Part shown: in pieces, positions 10,678-22,203 of the stretch
Numbering within the stretch: the first letter of the stretch is position 1
Layout: each line of letters begins with the position of its first letter
NCBI GenBank assembly: GCA_920105805.1
Contig: CAKKTI010000029.1
Location: 1 to 39,480, forward strand
Length of the DNA stretch: 39,480 bases
Reading direction: 5' to 3'
Source of the DNA: Condylostoma magnum
Taxonomy: Eukaryota > Ciliophora > Heterotrichea > Heterotrichida > Condylostomatidae
The notes under the pieces: model-generated
Databases searched by the model: none
What the model was told of the DNA's origin: nothing
The model's input: only the letters and a program-made list of their open reading frames with translations
Made by a program: the position numbers and the translations under genes

Positions 10678-12549
10678 AAAAACAAGGATGGGGAATTATC
10701 TTAATCAAGTAACAAGGATGTTTTATTACCCAAGCCAGCCAAGGGTCTTCGGGGGAAAAACTTGATAATGGTAGCATCAGCAGGTTAGCACTCAGCAGCT
10801 GTTGATAATACTGGACGCTTATATGTTGCTGGTTCTTACTTACATGGAAAATTAGGACTGCAAGACCTAACTACAGTATGCGTTCCTACTTTTACACTTG
10901 TACAGGAGCTAAGAGACTGCGCGGTAGTATAAGTCGCATGCGGAGATTATCACACTTTATGTTTATGCAATGATGGAACTGTTTATACCTGGGGAGGGAC
11001 TTTACATAAGAAGCTGGGGTAAAGAGGGAAAGAGTTGAATAAGCCGGGAATGGTTACTACTCTGTAGGGAAAGGATATTGTGTACGTAGATTGTGGAGAT
11101 TTCCATAGTGTGGCGTTGACTGCTGATGGAAAGATTTATTCGTGGGGAGGAGGAGGAAGTTTTTTCAATAGAGGACAATGTGGCCATGGCCACACAAACG
11201 ACGTAGAAAGTCCAGAACTAATTCAAGGCTTAAAACAACATTTCATTACTTAAATTTCCTCAGGAGGCTACCACACTTTGGCTTTAACAGACAACAACGA
11301 GGTATTTGCATGAGGCAGTGGTCTATACGGTGAATGTGGCTTTGGTGAGTTCATAAGTACATCGATACCTCGAAAAGTGATTCTTCCCTGGGTAAAGCGC
11401 CACTAGGACCAGAGTCAATACGGTAGCGTGAGTTAAATATCAGCAGGAGGGCACCACTCCCTAATACTTACAGAACACGGCCATGTGTTTTCCTTTGGGT
11501 TTGCCTCGCATGGGTAGCTGGGGCTAAGATCAACAGTAAACTAATGTGAGGCATAACACGTCGCATGTCTAAGAAACAAACGCATAAAAATGCTTGCTGC
11601 TGGGTGAAATCATTCGTTAGTTTTAACTCAGCAAGGGGACATCTTTGCATGTGGATACGGTTTATATGGGCAACTTGGATAAAACAGTGATGAAAGTATA
11701 ACACACTTTGTACATGTGAGAGATTTTGGGCCTAAAAAGGTAGAAAGAATATATGCTGGGGGCAATCATTCTTGGGCTCTTTTGGATCCGGCATAGCCAC
11801 TTAGATTTGATTATGAGCCGCCCTCTCCTGTACTTTCTGAAGTATCCAGTCCTTAAATTACCCCTATGGCTTCCCCTGTGCCGGGGAATGCGGATATATC
11901 TAATCAGGATCTTCCGGTTCAGCGTCCTGAGTATATACTACAGGTTGCCTATACTGATGTGCAGTACTGTCATAGGTTTGTAAGATTTTAGTTGAAAGAG
12001 AATACAATAGAACAGGGGAAAAAGAAAGCTGAGAAATTTGTGCATAAAATGTACCAGGCTGAGACGGGATTGCAGTATCATAGGATATAAGAGGACGATG
12101 ACATTGTTAGTACAACAGAGGAAGGAACTTAGATTATAAGTTAAGGTACAGGGGATAGTTTCACTTGCTTGCTAGTATGTGACCCGGCTAGAAACACCCC
12201 ACCTATACCCACCAGTGAGTTTACAGGAGATCCACAGTAGAATCTTATTGCATTAAAACCGCAGTAATTGACGTCAAATCCTGTATAATGTGCATTGTCT
12301 GAGTGGATCAGAATGTTTTTGAGGCAAGTTGGAGCCTTTTGTGCTGTTACTCCCAAGTTTTTTGAGCTAAGACCACTCAATTTTTATATGCCCAGTTAAT
12401 AAAATGTTTTGTTAAAAGTTTATCTAACGCTATTTAAAGAGGAAAATAGCCAGGCAAATACCCACATGCTACCAAATCCGATAAAAAGTCCTGATGTACC
12501 GTTGGATTATTAGGACTTCTAAGTTGCAGAGGCAGGTTTTTGCTCGTAG
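10630..12549 (+). CDS. RCC1-repeat protein with unrecognised C-terminal domain
   Basis: The frame is 639 residues from ATG 10630; a duplicate start sits at 10431 before the gap. Residues 1-380 are RCC1 blades with GDYHTLCL, CGDFHSVAL, GGYHTLALT, GGHHSLILT, GWNHSLVLT and GGNHSWALL, each followed by a G-rich turn (VYTWGGTLHKKLG, FACGYGLYGQLG). This is a seven-bladed propeller type used in GTPase exchange or ubiquitin pathways. A Pro-rich linker leads to about 200 residues (from YILQVAYTDVQYCHRF) that I do not recognise. VFAWGSG uses TGA (11311) for Trp. It ends in TAG TAG, 20 bases from the convergent J-protein. Confidence 0.88.
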
Positions 12550-12569
12550 TAGTTTGAATGCCCTCTATC

Positions 12570-13001
12570 TTAATAACTTTTCACAGTTGTTCCTTGGTAA
12601 AACGCGCTCAAATGCTCTTACTTATACTTAGAAAATGTGTACCTACCATTCTAATTGTATTCCTGAAAGGGATCTCTATACTATCTAGTTTCACTTTATC
12701 TATAAAACTAATATTTAGGATGTTACTTTTGATTTTCCCTTTTTTGCTAGAAAGGAGTGCCCCTTTATCTCGCTATTTTTGAATCATATTCATCTTTTGA
12801 CTTCTTATTCCCTAATATTTCATAAGCTTAGCTCACAGCTTTAAATTTTTCAGCGTTTCCTGTTGGCATATCAGGGTGATAACTTTTAGCTAAGGATAAA
12901 TAAGCGGATTTTATATCACTTGACGATGCTTTGTTATCTACATTAAGTACCTAATAATAGTTTTTATTATTAGAAAATGATCTAAATATATAGGTCTTCA
13001 T
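12570..13001 (-). CDS. Short J-domain (DnaJ) co-chaperone
   Basis: The frame is 143 residues from ATG 13001. Residues 14-72 are a J-domain: NYYQVLNVDNKASSSDIKSA, the invariant HPD at 42-44 (AKSYHPDMPTG), and FKAVSQAYEILGNKKSKDEY. The C-terminal half is Gln/Tyr/Arg-rich without Gly/Phe or zinc regions, so it is a class C J-protein. The first residues (MKTYIFRSFSNN) could be a short mitochondrial presequence. J-proteins stimulate Hsp70 ATPase. Only 12 bases separate its ATG from the stop of the upstream cyclic-nucleotide-binding gene, in the same frame. The stop is TAA 12570. Confidence 0.85.
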
Positions 13002-13013
13002 TTTTATTAGTAA

Positions 13014-14153
13014 CTATAAGGCTGGTGTCACTGACTTTCCGGTTGTCATTGTTTTGTATATTTTAATCAGCCTTTCTTTCTTTGATCCATTTTGAAGTGT
13101 GTCTTGCAATCTTTAATCCGTGACTTCTCTTAGTCCTTCTAATATGCTAGTATATTTGTTTTAGTTTTTTTCTAAGAACTTGTCTCTTTGTAAAAACTTT
13201 CGGGATCTTTCTTGTATAATACCGAGTCTTCTTCTGGCTGAAGGACTTGCTAGTTTAAACCCGGCTCCATTTCCCAATCTTACCCTATGGTTTTTGGCTA
13301 GTAAACCTAAATCCTTCCTGCAATTTAGCTTCATTCTAAAGCAACTTACTAGTCTACGTCTAATTTGCTCAGAGAAGTGTTAGATCATTTCAGTCTTTTT
13401 TAGCTTATAAATTCTTGAGTGGTCTGAGTCTACCTTTACAGTGTATTAGGATTTTTGATTGAGTAGTATGCATTCCTCTGCAATTATTGAGCCTTAGTTC
13501 CCATACAGCAACTCACTTTGATTCCGTGTTATGATGATTTGGCCATGGGCTACCATGAACATAGAATCGTACATTTTACCTTATTTTACAATGATATCTC
13601 CTTTTTGATAGTAATGTGTTGTTATTGAATATGCTAATTACTCCTTCTACTGCTTTGATAGTTCTTTGCACGGCAGATAATCGTTTATGTATTTAATTTT
13701 GTTTATTAGTTCTAAATCCAACTTAGCTTTAATTAAGTCCATGAAAACGTATCTAGAAATAGTTAGAGTAATTGTAGACTAAAGAGCAATTCCTGTATGG
13801 ACTCAAGGCCTTCCTTTCATTTATTCAATTAACCCGATTATTTTACCAGGACCTAATGTGAAAATACTAGTCTTTTAGTAGTTTTAAACGTCTATTTATC
13901 CGATTAGTATTAAGAACAGTTTATCACATCTGCTGGATTTTTAGAATAGCACTGATTATTATGGAAATTCTTCGTAGTTTAAGGATTAGTAAATCTAGAA
14001 TTTCTCTTCTCGATCTATACCGCGTAAGAATTCCTGAAATGAAGTAAATTTATTCAGACTAAACTCAATAAAGTTTAAATCTTCTGAGGATTTTTCATCC
14101 TTTTGTAATATTTCTTTAAGCTATCGAAATAATTGAAATTTATTTGTAGTCAT
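13014..14153 (-). CDS. Cyclic nucleotide-binding domain protein
   Basis: The frame is 379 residues from ATG 14153. Two cNMP-binding-like beta rolls are visible. The first spans about 60-150 (SRCDKLFLILIGQIDV, then TSIFTLGPGKIIGLIEQM). The second spans about 185-270 (YYQKGDIIVKQGKMYDSMFM, then GQIIITRNQSELLYGNQGSI and AEECILL). Neither shows the full phosphate-binding cassette, so cAMP/cGMP binding is not assured. The C-terminus is basic with an RRRL pattern. No kinase or channel part is present. A regulatory or ciliary role is possible. It lies between alanine aminotransferase and the J-protein, all on the minus strand. Confidence 0.75.
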
Positions 14154-14291
14154 ATTTATACTAAATGTAACTGCAATTTATTACTTATATAGTGAAGCCA
14201 AAAGGAGTGTACTTAGTACGTAATTTATTTATGTTAACAAAAAGATACAATTCCTCATAAGCTAATAATCCAACATTTTTCCTAATCTTTA

Positions 14292-15689
14292 CTAACTAAA
14301 ACTCTATTGATAATTTTTCTCGAATAGCAAATGATGATCTGCTAGTCGATCCAAACCTTCTTAAAATTCTTCAAGTGCAGCAAACAGTGACACCTTTACA
14401 AAACTCTATCCAGCCTGTTCATGAGGAATTACAGCAACTCTTTAATCTTTTAAGGCCTTTTAGAAGTAAAATGATGAGGGTGTCATTCCTAGTTATGACG
14501 CATCTTCTATTAAACTTTTATTTTATTGAAGCTTTAGTGTAGCAAATCCACCTCCTTGAATTTTACCTAAAGGAAGAGTAGATTAGTTCACTAGATCAAT
14601 CTTTCTTGAAAGATCCTAATCAAATTAACTTTATAGCTCAGCTTTATCTGTTAAATCTTCATCGTAAGTGAGTCCGGCTGCTAATTACCCTAAGGTATTA
14701 GTATTAAACATCGACCCTAACTTAAGCATATGTGTTTTTATATCAGAATCAATGTTTCTGAATTATATATAGCCCCCTCGTAGGCCGTCTAGGCTTAATC
14801 TACTCTTTGACACTGAATTTAAACTAAATAACTCAACAGGGCTTTGCAGTTCACTTATGATTTTATTGAAGGAAGTAAAAGGTTAGATTTACTATAATGT
14901 GTATTCCTGATAGGTCTCATCAGCAATAATCAAAAGCGACTTCTCTTCACAAAACCTTACAATTTCTACCATTTCATCCTCTGTTAAAACTGACCCAGAA
15001 GGATTTCCGGGGTTTGATATCACAATTGCCTTAATACGAATTCCTAATTTTTTCTGATTTTCTATCAATTTCTCTATTTAACTAATGTTTATCTTCCATC
15101 CCTCATCAGTAAAATCATACGGATAGTGCAAGGCTCTTGCTTTTCTTATTTAAATCTAAGCTTCAAAACTATGGTTTCCAGGTGCTGGTACTAAAACTCC
15201 TACTCTAGCACTGTTTAAAATGGGAGAAAGCACAGATTAAATGGAATATTTAGAGCCATTCGTAAGAAAAATGTCTGATTCTGTGATGTCCCGGGTTCCA
15301 TCTCTCTTGTTTATGAATTTGGAAATTTAGTGCAATGAGTATTGTATGCCCTGACTGCAGGAATAAGCGCCTACACCTCCTTCCACCTTTCCTAATATTT
15401 CCTCAGCTTTTCTTATGACTATCTCGCTGTAATTTGAGTTTATGTTTTAGTTTAGGAGAAGAGATAGCACTTATTGGAGCTGGGAGTTAGGTTACTGTAC
15501 ATTAGATCCGGTTAGGTTTAATTTTGCCACTTGTTCCGGCTGATTATTAATTGTTTTCTGGGTTTCTTGGTATCCGTCTTCTTAGAAGTTAATGATTTAT
15601 GGACTTATTTTGTAGAGCTTCATTTGCCCTTCATACGCAAATTGCCGGTAGAGCACAGAGGGTACAGTTAATAGTCGCTTGGTTAACAT
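14292..15689 (-). CDS. Alanine aminotransferase-like PLP enzyme
   Basis: The frame is 465 residues from ATG 15689. Class I/II aminotransferase motifs are in order: AYSCSQGIQ (residues 108-116), FLTNGSKYSIQ, AIVISNPGNPSGSV (221-234, with NPGNP), and IIADETYQEY. The PLP lysine lies in LNSVSKSRLSLDGLRGGY (Lys295). The SCSQGIQ and VSK...LRGGY blocks resemble GPT-type enzymes, which interconvert alanine and 2-oxoglutarate with pyruvate and glutamate. The N-terminus MLTKRLLTVPSVLYRQF could be a mitochondrial presequence. Substrate choice is inferred. It ends TAG TAA at 14289-14294. Confidence 0.85.
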
Positions 15690-16075
15690 TTATTGTATTT
15701 AAAAAAATGAATTTTTTAAACGGATTGAAGATAGTTAGAGCTTTATTGGAGTAATTATCAACTTATTTAATTGTTTCTATGCAAGTTGTAAGAATTGCTG
15801 TATGTAGATTTTATTTTACAGCAACAGTCAATTTATATGCTTGGAAATTTTAAATAATGTATACTATTGCTTATTACATATCTTAATTTAACTTATTGTT
15901 ATTTTCTATATTTAGACTCGATCAATGACATGAATTACTACTTGATCCTTATTTGCTAATTAATTTTTCCTGTATAACATTAAAAATATTGTATACTTGA
16001 TAGATTCAACTGCATGTATGATTCAATACAACATTAACCAAAGCTAAAACAACACATTATACCAATAAAATATTA
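15690..16075. other. 386-bp spacer, possible small unrecognised gene
   Basis: This very AT-rich stretch lies between the alanine aminotransferase start and the LITAF stop. All three plus frames read as hydrophobic protein-like sequence. An ATG at 15708 (MNFLNGLKIVRALLEQ) and a 20-nt GTAAG...GTAG segment near 15788 look like a start and an intron. I cannot build a model I trust. No RNA gene is seen. Confidence 0.2.
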
Positions 16076-16492
16076 CTAAATGATTGCTTTCCTCCCGAGC
16101 TCTTTTCCACATGAATGGCAATGATGCTTTACATCCTAGCAACTTTTACAGCAAAAGGGTAAATAATTGAACGGAAATATGCAAATACTCACACAGATTA
16201 AAATCCCACATATTCCAACCTTCCTATGAACCTGAGTAGTCGCAGTCTTTTTACAGGAATCACAAGTAGCTTATTACGGATAAGAGTCCCAAACTTAAGG
16301 ATGAATGGTAGGCTAGCTATTTTACTAAATTTATTACTGATTACTCTGATATTATTCATAGCCGGCAATAGGTGCAACAGACCCGGACATCTCAGTTCCT
16401 TGATTTTAGTTAATATACACGTTTTCTTAACTTTAAGGTTAGTAACCTCCATAGCCTCCCCCTTAAGGAGCCTGCTGTTGATACCCGGACAT
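16076..16492 (-). CDS. LITAF-domain membrane protein
   Basis: The frame is 138 residues from ATG 16492. The N-terminal half is Gln/Gly/Pro-rich (GYQQQAPQGGGYGGYQ). The C-terminal half is a LITAF domain. It has a first zinc knuckle (CDSCKKTATTQVHRK), a hydrophobic membrane-dipping segment (VGICGILICVSICIFPF), and a second knuckle (CCKSC, then HHCHSCGKELG). LITAF proteins are monotopic on late endosome and lysosome membranes. Many of the Gln codons are TAA/TAG. The gene lies 54 bases after the lipid-binding protein gene and in the same frame. Confidence 0.88.
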
Positions 16493-16546
16493 TATTTTTA
16501 TACTACGATTTTAAAATATACTACATTAATACTAAAAGTTACCTAA

Positions 16547-18043
16547 CTAAATATTAGAGTCAGTGCTTGATCCGTAATCCACTGGATTATTCATCGAGTC
16601 TCCAAAATCAAAGGCAGGTGTTGCTTCTATATCTAAGAACCCATTTTCAGTCACAACCTTTGAATCGGTTAAATTGACATGATTGATATCAGGTAATTAA
16701 ATTTTCAACTCAGCTAACTTTTGTTAGATCACAGGCATTGCAACTTTCATTAAGAAGTTAAAAGTGGTTTATAAGCCTTAGGTATCGATTTCACCCGAAA
16801 CCTTGCTGTCCTCTGCCTTTAGTTGAGTAATTTCAACTTCGTATAACTGCGCGCTTAAATGCCAATCTAGAACCTAAGCTACAGCTTCAAGCTTTATTTC
16901 ATTATCAAACTTAACTGCATCTCCTTCGCCTCTTACATTCAATCCACATAAAATGGACAGATTTGCACTCAAGAGGCCGTATTTATGAGCAGATGTTGGC
17001 TCACTAAGATTAGCAATAGGATTCTTCAATCCTTGGCATATCAAGTCAATTGGTTTATCAGCCCCAAACTTCTGCACAATTCCAGGCACAAATCCTTCTA
17101 AATCAGTAGTGTCTAGCTTGATAGGAGATGATGATGGAATAAGGTTACTAGAAACGTTAAAGTGGAATAGTCCGGATTCATTGGCGGAGTATAAGGCTGA
17201 GTTGATCAAATAATCAGACACTTGTATCTTGACTCCTTATGCAGATCTGGTGAATCTTGGCATGTCAATTCTAGGGGGAATCGGAGGGTGTGTATTAGGC
17301 TTTTTATAGTCCACTACTCTACCGTTTATGTCAGCTGATATTAAAGTGGTAGTTACTCTGGGATTCTCAGTCAACATATAGTCAGCCTCTAATGTGGTAT
17401 TAGGGATTTTGACATATGTGGGAAGTCCTTCGAAGAATTTGTTAAGTCCAGTGGCTGCTTGGTCCTTGATAGCATTTCCAATCAAGGTTTGTAGAGTGGT
17501 TTTCAATGGTCCTTTGAACAGTTTAACTAGCCAGGCTGCTACGTCGGCTATTATATTACCTTGAGTTGTAAAATCAATAGTTCCTATTGTCACAACAGAT
17601 TCCTGTATTTAAATCTCAAGTTTTCCATTGGATTCTGATAAAAATACCTTTAATTCTGCTGTGGCATCAGAAAATCCGAATTAGGCAGTTCCACTGCCTT
17701 TGATAAGTGCCGCAGTATAGGCAAAATCAGCAGCTCCAGATGCTCCAAGATTTTTGATAGTCAAGGCAACAATTCCCTGTCCTTAGAAGTCCAAGTTTGT
17801 TTGTTTTACATCAACCTTGAAATCACCGATCTTTATATTGGTCAGACTAACTGAGTTGTTGAGAATCTTAGGGCCCAATGTATCGTGGATGTCCGGGATG
17901 GTAATTGAGTTTATGTTCTTCATTAGGATTGGGAGAAGTTCGTCTTTAGCAGAATTAATGGCACTGTCATTAACACCTACACGTAGGCCGGCCTTTTGGG
18001 CAAATGTGGCACTTAGGAGAGATAATAGGGTTATGGAGAACAT
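16547..18043 (-). CDS. Secreted BPI/LBP/CETP-like lipid-binding protein
   Basis: The frame is 498 residues from ATG 18043. A signal peptide is clear (MFSITLLSLLSATFAQ). Two related amphipathic beta/helix halves follow, beginning AGLRVGVNDSAINSAKDELL and (after a Pro-rich linker, HPPIPPRIDMP) GVKIQVSDYLINSALYSANE. That repeated start is the signature of the tubular BPI/LBP fold, which holds lipids in two pockets. Near the C-terminus KVAMPVIQQKLAELKIQLPD matches the family. Secreted BPI-like proteins can bind bacterial lipids; whether this one does is unknown. TAG (16547) is taken as stop. Confidence 0.8.
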
Positions 18044-18474
18044 ATTTTTATTGGTGGGAAAGATGCGAGAGGATTATTTAGAAGTTGGTGGTGGTAAAAG
18101 ATTTAGTGTTTATTGTAGTTTAAGGATAGGGGATAGTATCAATAGTACTTGAACTAGGACCTACTGTTAGAAAGGTAAATAGTCGCAAGTCACGATTGTT
18201 TATTGATAGAAAGGGGAAATTTAAGTGAAAGATAGACTATATAGCTGTATAAATAATTATTTTATACTTAGTGGAGTAATAGTAACTATTAAGTTTAAAA
18301 GGTGTTCCTTATAATTAAAATGGATCAGTTGATACTTTAGACTTATAATTTGGTAATAATAAATTTTTTAATAAACCCTACATAGGAATACAGTAGTTGG
18401 ATAATTAATTATTACCTAGCATTATTTAAAACAAATTACATATAACTAAAAATACTTCAAAACTTCTTATAAAT
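18044..18474. promoter_or_regulatory. 431-bp divergent spacer
   Basis: This is the longest gene-free stretch in the core. It lies between the divergent starts of the lipid-binding protein and the channel. It is AT-rich with no recognised RNA gene. An ATG at 18321 opens a short hydrophobic frame (MDQLILQTYNLVIINF) that overlaps the channel start; I see no support for it being used. It presumably carries both promoters. Confidence 0.3.
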
Positions 18475-21156
18475 ATGCTTTATTTTCTGACCGATAGAAT
18501 TTGTAACAGATCTGTAATAAATAAGTAAATGGAAAATTGCCATAGCATCAAATTTGTCGAGTAGAACTTTTAATCTATCTATTAACAATCTGAAAATTAA
18601 TCTCTTGTGCTTGATGTTCTAAAATGATTAGGACAAATTTCCTTCTCAAATGATCTTAAAATATTTCTAAAAGAATTTCCCACTGCAGATTAAGAAAGCT
18701 TAAAGGAAAGAGCAATAAATGCTTCAAAGTAACTAGGCTGAAAAAAAATAGCTAATTAAATTGATACATTTGATAAACTCAGATCAATGAAACAGAGTTC
18801 AATTAATTCCACTGGTAGATTGATGGGCAGTCATGTTTACAGCGGTAATATCCTTAAGTAGCTTATAAAGTCCAGCTAATTCGATTAAATAAGCCAATTT
18901 TTACATTAATTAGCCCCAGATAATGATAGCTTGATAAAACTATTGTAAAATAAGTATTATAAGTTAGTTAAAGATATAATAATCTATCACCGTTTATTTC
19001 ATAAGGAAAAGATCTAAGATTTCCAAGGAGTTATTATTAAGCTAATTTACTTGATACTAGATCCAGATTGCATGGATATTTCTCTCATTATATTGCAACA
19101 GCTTTAAAGCATTACTCTTGCATAATTCATCATCTTATAAAATACTATTGAGAAGTTATTGGATCAAGGGTAAGAGTCCATTATTTTATCCCATATAAAC
19201 CCAATAAGAATATGCATTGCAGTATCATAATTACTTCTAAAATTGAAAATATTGCTAAGAGTAAAAGAGAGTCAAATAGAACAACTACGTATGAAATTCA
19301 TTAATTTAATCTGTCATTTTCAGGATAATATTAGTGATGTTGATGCACTAGTATTCCTATATAATGAAAAATTAGGAAATACTCACTTAGTTAACATACT
19401 CTTAGACGATAAAGCTGATTATATAAGTATTTTGAACTAAAAGATAATGGTAAAAATTGTATTGCAAATTTTATTCAAAAAGTTCCCACCTTAAATAAAC
19501 TTTTAATATTGCTCTTTGTTAGTATAAGATTTTTTTATTAGAGAAGATACCTTTAAAGCTGATATATTTTAGTATTCGACGTGAAAAAACATGATTTTGC
19601 CTCGATTAATTATAGAAGATTGCTTTAGACTCTATCTTTTCATAAAATACTTTTAATTATCTTATTTGTATACATATAATGGCTTAATTTTACAAGAGCC
19701 TGGCCATTCTATGGAAATATATCAAGAAGCATAAGATAATATATTATAAATACAAGCAGACTATACTAATATGTCTTCATTGCTAACTCTTTTATTTGCT
19801 ATTTTAGTATAAAGAGTATGCATGAAAATTATTTTAAAAGAAAGTTTATTGAAGTCCTATTACTATTTATTAGATTTTTTCATTGTTGTTATTGGATCGT
19901 ACATGATATTTGAGCTAAATTTTGAGGATGTAAATATAGATCTTGTAATATCCCTAAATGCCTTCATTTTAGCTCTTCTTTGTCTGAGAATCTTCTGGAT
20001 TTTAATGTTTATATAAAAAATAGCAGGCACTGTAAGACAAATTTTATTAGTTTTGATTGATATTTTACCGCTGCTTTTAATATTCAGTTTTATTCTTTTA
20101 TCTTACTCTATTTTATTATGAGCCTATTACTGATAAGCAAGTGAGAACTATAGAACTGTGTCTCTTTCTATTCAAACACTGATAAAAGTGACTTTAGGCT
20201 CCGTAGATTTTGATGTGTTTGATAAAGATGAGGAGTTAGGGATTATTTTACTAATCTTGTATATTGTTATATCAACAATTGTACTAATAAATGTAATAAT
20301 TGCTGCTTTGAGCTCGAAATATGATGAGGCTAGTCGAAAAGCAGTTGGGTATTATGTTCTGACATTACATGATTGCTGAACTTTTAACAGATATGTAAAA
20401 AGTTATGGCTCTTTTACTGTTATGACAATTCCTTTTAACCCTTTATCTGCAATTTTAATCCTGCTTTATCTTCTTATTCCGGCACAGATGAAAAGAATAG
20501 ATAAGTATTTCTGTTATTTGGGATATTTACCTATCTTTCTAATTGCAAACTGTGTATTTTTGGTAGTGAATTTAATTTTTATTGTGCCTGTATGATTAAA
20601 AATGATATATTTAGCTGTTAAATAAAACAGCGTGATCATGGTAATCAAAGCTTTTGGATTTGGATTAGTTTACGCTTTTTAAAAGTTGTTGAAATCTTTT
20701 CTAATATTATGGAAACATTTATTAATCAAATAAGAATAAATAGAATAAAATCAGTATGATTTTAACTGTTTTATAAATAATGTTTAGCTTTTAATAGATA
20801 ATAGTTAAGAAAGAATAATAAAGCTTGATGATATATGCTAAGATAACTTTCATATACCAGATGCAGCATTACTTTAAAAGTAAAAGTATATTCATAATAA
20901 TAAAGTTATTGATTAAATAACTTAAAATATTATTCTAAAATCCTACAAAGAAGTTAATTACAAAAAATAGATCGAATAAATCTTATTCCTAGACTTACTA
21001 CAACAATTTTCTACATTAGACGAAAACAATGTCTAAATAGTAGACTTAACAAGAATGCAACAACTGTTATCAAAGTGCAAAAACAGCAGCCAGCTAGGCA
21101 CAATAAATCTTCCAAATTTACAAAAAGCTCTAAATCAAGTAGTCAAATTTACATAA
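18475..21156 (+). CDS. TRP-like cation channel
   Basis: The frame is 893 residues from ATG 18475, without a break. The N-terminal half is helical and cytosolic in character, with one ankyrin-like patch (LGNTHLVNILLDDKAD). From about residue 420 come roughly six membrane helices: LLTLLFAILVQRVCM, YYYLLDFFIVVIGSYMIF, LNAFILALLCLRIFWILM, ILLVLIDILPLLLIFSFILL and GIILLILYIVISTIVLINV. The pore loop between the last two is around IQTLIKVTLGSVDFDVFDKD. This is the ion-transport layout of TRP/polycystin-type channels. Two or three more hydrophobic segments follow. Ion choice is unknown. Ciliates use such channels for motility and mechanosensing. The stop is TAA 21154. Confidence 0.8.
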
Positions 21157-21169
21157 ATTTCTTACTAAA

Positions 21170-22132
21170 CTAACCTCTAAACAACAAATTTTGCAGCAAA
21201 AGCATAGAAAGACTTTTCCCTTACTGCACTCCAATCTATGAAGCGTCTCTAGCCACCTAGCTCAATTTACTCTTCTCTTTTCTTCTAGTAATAGCCATCT
21301 ATATATTTCCTTACACCGACCCCTCACTCTTCTCCACCTTCTTAGAAAGATCCCCGATTACCTGAGTAGCATACTCGTAATTAGAAATCAACGGCTATGC
21401 AGACAAGGTCTAAGCCCAGTACTTATTCCACAACGAGTCTAAGTAATGCATATCCATACTAGACTTAAAGAATGAATGCGGCAATGTGTAGTACCTCTTA
21501 TAGTGCACTCCAAAATCTTCGATTTTGTTTAAAGGAACGCTTTCAAATTCATCTTATTAAGTATCTGGAGGGTTATAGTCCTCCGGATAGGTTCTGAAGC
21601 ACCCGATTTCTACTTTCCCACTAGATAATGTTTTGATAGGGTCGACCACTATGGCTAGGTAAGGGTCTTCTACTTATTAATGCAGCATTTATGTTTGACA
21701 GTCGATTCCCGAAAGCCAACAGTTATACCCTGGGTGACTGTGATACCAACCTATAGTTCCTTCTGGCTTTCCTATGCTTTCTTACTGTGATATATAGTTA
21801 ACCATATACAGATTGGCAGTATCCCCTGCATTTACTCTAGTTTCAGTTCCTTCTACTGGTAGTCCAAAGGCATCAAGTACTATTATCTCATCTTTTAAAA
21901 ATTTCCCCTGCATAAGACCCATTATTTCAATGTTTCCTCCTTATCTTGCATGCATTACCATCTTGATAAGAGCCACTGCTGATATACGCACTCTTTTGAA
22001 GTAATGCACATCCTGCTTCCATGGAGCTTATTCTATCAACCTGTCTTACAGATCCTCGTCGAATTAGTAAATCTCAGTCTCTGTTATTTAGTTGGCTTAT
22101 TCCCATTCCTCTCTGGCTCTTTATTAATCCAT
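21170..22132 (-). CDS. CSN5: COP9 signalosome subunit 5 (deneddylase)
   Basis: The frame is 320 residues from ATG 22132. The JAMM/MPN+ metalloprotease site is intact: Glu69 in [10 protein letters not shown], then His131, His133, Ser141 and Asp144 in [17 protein letters not shown]. Other family blocks are [47 protein letters not shown] and [15 protein letters not shown]5 removes NEDD8 from cullins within the COP9 signalosome. The Kelch-BTB protein at 2477 belongs to a cullin-3 adaptor type, so both fit a cullin pathway (inference). The C-terminus KSKLSQVARDASQIGV matches CSN5. The gene is divergent from the next gene with 71 bp between ATGs. Confidence 0.95.
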
Positions 22133-22203
22133 TTTATTATTAATCAGTCTGGGAAATATTTAAAGGTTTTTTTATATTATATGCTGACATTATTTTAGGA
22201 AAT
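22133..22203. promoter_or_regulatory. 71-bp divergent spacer between ATGs
   Basis: These 71 AT-rich bases must hold upstream sequence for both CSN5 (minus) and the helical mitochondrial protein (plus). No individual box is recognised. Confidence 0.4.

Noticed and set aside
15690-16075. tRNA or snRNA gene in the spacer
   Set aside because: No cloverleaf, A/B boxes or Sm-site pattern could be found by eye on either strand.
16226-16546. 106-residue plus-strand and 84-residue minus-strand frames
   Set aside because: Both overlap the LITAF gene in wrong frames. The right frame has the two zinc knuckles and the membrane segment.
17817-18152. 111-residue plus-strand frame
   Set aside because: It is antisense to the signal peptide and first domain of the lipid-binding protein, which has a clear family pattern.
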